Part shown: piece by piece, positions 63,062 to 64,000 of the stretch
Layout: every line of letters starts with the position of its first letter
How positions within the stretch are numbered: the first letter of the stretch is position 1
Assembly: GCF_034377145.1 (NCBI RefSeq)
Contig: NZ_CP139707.1
Coordinates: 1,993,001 to 2,057,000, forward strand
Length of the DNA: 64,000 bases
Direction of reading: 5' to 3'
Source of the DNA: Sulfitobacter sp. OXR-159
GTDB lineage: Bacteria; Pseudomonadota; Alphaproteobacteria; Rhodobacterales; Rhodobacteraceae
Notes under the pieces: model-generated
What the model was told of the DNA's origin: nothing
Database searches by the model: none
Seen by the model: the letters and a program-made list of their open reading frames with translations, nothing else
Translations under genes and position numbers: made by a program

Positions 63062-63484
63062 ATGGATATTCGCCAAATCACCCCCCGCTATTTCGTCGCC
63101 CCGCAGATCGAGCCCGGTGACATGGAAAGCCTGCGCGCCCAAGGCATCACCCGCATTCTGTGCAACCGCCCCGATGCAGAAGTGCCGCCCAGCCACCAAG
63201 CCGCCGCCATGCGCGACGCGGCCGAGGCGGCAGGGATTGCCTTTGCCGAACAGCCGCTGACCCATCAGACCATGACCCCCGATGTCATCGCCAACAACCG
63301 CGCCCTTGGGGTCGATACGGATGACACCGTGCTGGCCTATTGCGCCTCTGGCACCCGTTCGACCATCGCTTGGGCCTTGGGTCAGGCCGGTGAGATGGAC
63401 AGCGACGCGATCATCGAAGCGGCGCGTCAGGGGGGCTATGACCTTGAGAACATGCGCCCGATGCTGGGCCAGAGCTACAGCTAA
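63062..63484 (+). CDS. TIGR01244 / DUF442 phosphatase-like (sulfurtransferase-annotated) protein
   Basis: A 140-residue protein of the beta-lactamase-hydrolase-like (DUF442) type: MDIRQITPRYFVAPQIEPGD, GITRILCNRPDAE, and the Cys-loop VLAYCASGTRSTIAW, which matches the C(x)SGxRS active site shared by rhodanese-like and tyrosine-phosphatase-like enzymes. In other bacteria this domain is fused or adjacent to the persulfide dioxygenase Blh and linked to sulfide stress, but no such gene is seen here. The stop overlaps the convergent sensor kinase stop. Confidence 0.88.
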   Translation: MDIRQITPRYFVAPQIEPGDMESLRAQGITRILCNRPDAEVPPSHQAAAMRDAAEAAGIAFAEQPLTHQTMTPDVIANNRALGVDTDDTVLAYCASGTRSTIAWALGQAGEMDSDAIIEAARQGGYDLENMRPMLGQSYS

Positions 63485-64000
63485 GACCGCGTATCGGCCC
63501 CGACCACGGGGCCGACTACTGGGCCGGTGTCCTTTGCAGGCGGTGTCAGGACGCTCTGCGGCAATTGCACCCGGAACGCCGTGCCGGGCACATTCCCCAA
63601 AAAGCTGATCTCGCCGCCCAATCGGCACATGATCTCGCGACAGATGGCAAGGCCGAGCCCCGCGCCATCGCCCTCTCCGGTGATGCGCGAAAATTTCTCG
63701 AAAATCAGCGCCTCTGATCCTGCGTCGATCCCGTGGCCGTTGTCGACGAAATCGATCACCAAGCCCTGCGCCGTGACCTGTGCCGAGATCACCAGTTGCG
63801 GCTGATCGGCAGCGCAGTATTTGCGCGCATTGGTAACAAGGTTGATGAACACCTGCACCAGCCGGTCGAGGTCGCTGGTCAGGGTGATATCCTCAGCCTG
63901 CGGATCGCGCAGCACTTTAAGCGGGCGGGTGGCCCCGGCCTGCGCCGTGGTCACCGCCAGATCGAGCAGGTCGCGCAGGTTGCCCTCCCGCTGGTTCAGC
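63481..64000 (-). CDS. Sensor histidine kinase, C-terminal part (cut by window edge)
   Basis: At least 172 C-terminal residues of a two-component sensor kinase. The HATPase domain shows the N box VFINLVTNARKYC, the G1 box DNGHGID, EKFSRITGEG and the G2 box GAGLGLAICREIMCRLGG. The frame stays open to the window edge (LNQREGNLRDLLDLAVTTAQ upstream), so the dimerisation and sensor domains lie beyond 64000. Convergent with the DUF442-type gene, sharing four bases at the stops. The ligand is unknown. Confidence 0.9.
   Translation of the reverse strand, partial: LNQREGNLRDLLDLAVTTAQAGATRPLKVLRDPQAEDITLTSDLDRLVQVFINLVTNARKYCAADQPQLVISAQVTAQGLVIDFVDNGHGIDAGSEALIFEKFSRITGEGDGAGLGLAICREIMCRLGGEISFLGNVPGTAFRVQLPQSVLTPPAKDTGPVVGPVVGADTRS

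Overview
The window looks like chromosomal DNA of a marine alphaproteobacterium of the Roseobacter group (Rhodobacterales; a Sulfitobacter-like genome is my best guess, not proven). The basis is high GC, an E1-beta subunit of pyruvate dehydrogenase carrying its own lipoyl domain, a complete Rhodobacter capsulatus-type gene transfer agent (GTA) cluster next to cysE, GapR (DUF2312), and an alphaproteobacterial GTTC-N7-GTTC LexA box upstream of uvrA. No tRNA, rRNA, CRISPR array or insertion sequence was recognised.

Region 1 (85-8640): a CBS-pair protein and a LysR regulator, then a divergent valine/isobutyrate catabolic module: mmsA, a YbdK-type carboxylate-amine ligase, isobutyryl-CoA dehydrogenase, 3-hydroxyisobutyryl-CoA hydrolase and mmsB. 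It ends with an exported Lys-rich protein that has an internal duplication. Region 2 (8624-24890): uvrA with an SOS box, an MFS carrier, a methyltransferase-like protein, lpdA, a DUF924 protein, a second MFS carrier, queA and a very large AsmA/DUF3971-type envelope protein on the minus strand; then bcp, a DUF455 ferritin-like protein, an M23 endopeptidase and a bactofilin on the plus strand. Region 3 (24908-33996): a DUF3179 protein, two overlapping cyclophilins, pgk, ftsB-like, and the pyruvate dehydrogenase operon pdhA - VOC protein - pdhB - pdhC, ending in a strong bidirectional terminator shared with convergent cysE.

Region 4 (34095-48279, minus strand): a full GTA structural cluster in canonical order from small terminase (g1) to the host-contact tail protein (g15), with every expected gene apparently intact. 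A sigma70-like promoter lies upstream of g1, and a terminator-like hairpin sits in the g1 leader. Two strong hairpins separate the capsid gene from g6.

Region 5 (48373-54782, minus strand): a fatty-acid synthesis cluster fabD - two envelope proteins - fabG - acpP - GNAT - fabF - mltG. Region 6 (54996-64000): the rpsF-rpsR-rplI operon, small unknowns, a lytic transglycosylase lipoprotein, a Tat-exported 2',3'-cyclic nucleotidase, trigger factor, a Ca/Na antiporter, gapR, a small membrane protein, a DUF442/TIGR01244-type phosphatase-like protein and the C-terminal part of a sensor kinase cut by the window edge.

The observations I rate highest are the intact GTA cluster with an early terminator-like hairpin, consistent with antitermination control; a shared palindrome covering the lpdA and pdhA promoter regions, which suggests one regulator for the split PDH complex; a VOC-family gene translationally coupled inside the PDH operon; and the hairpins after the GTA capsid gene.
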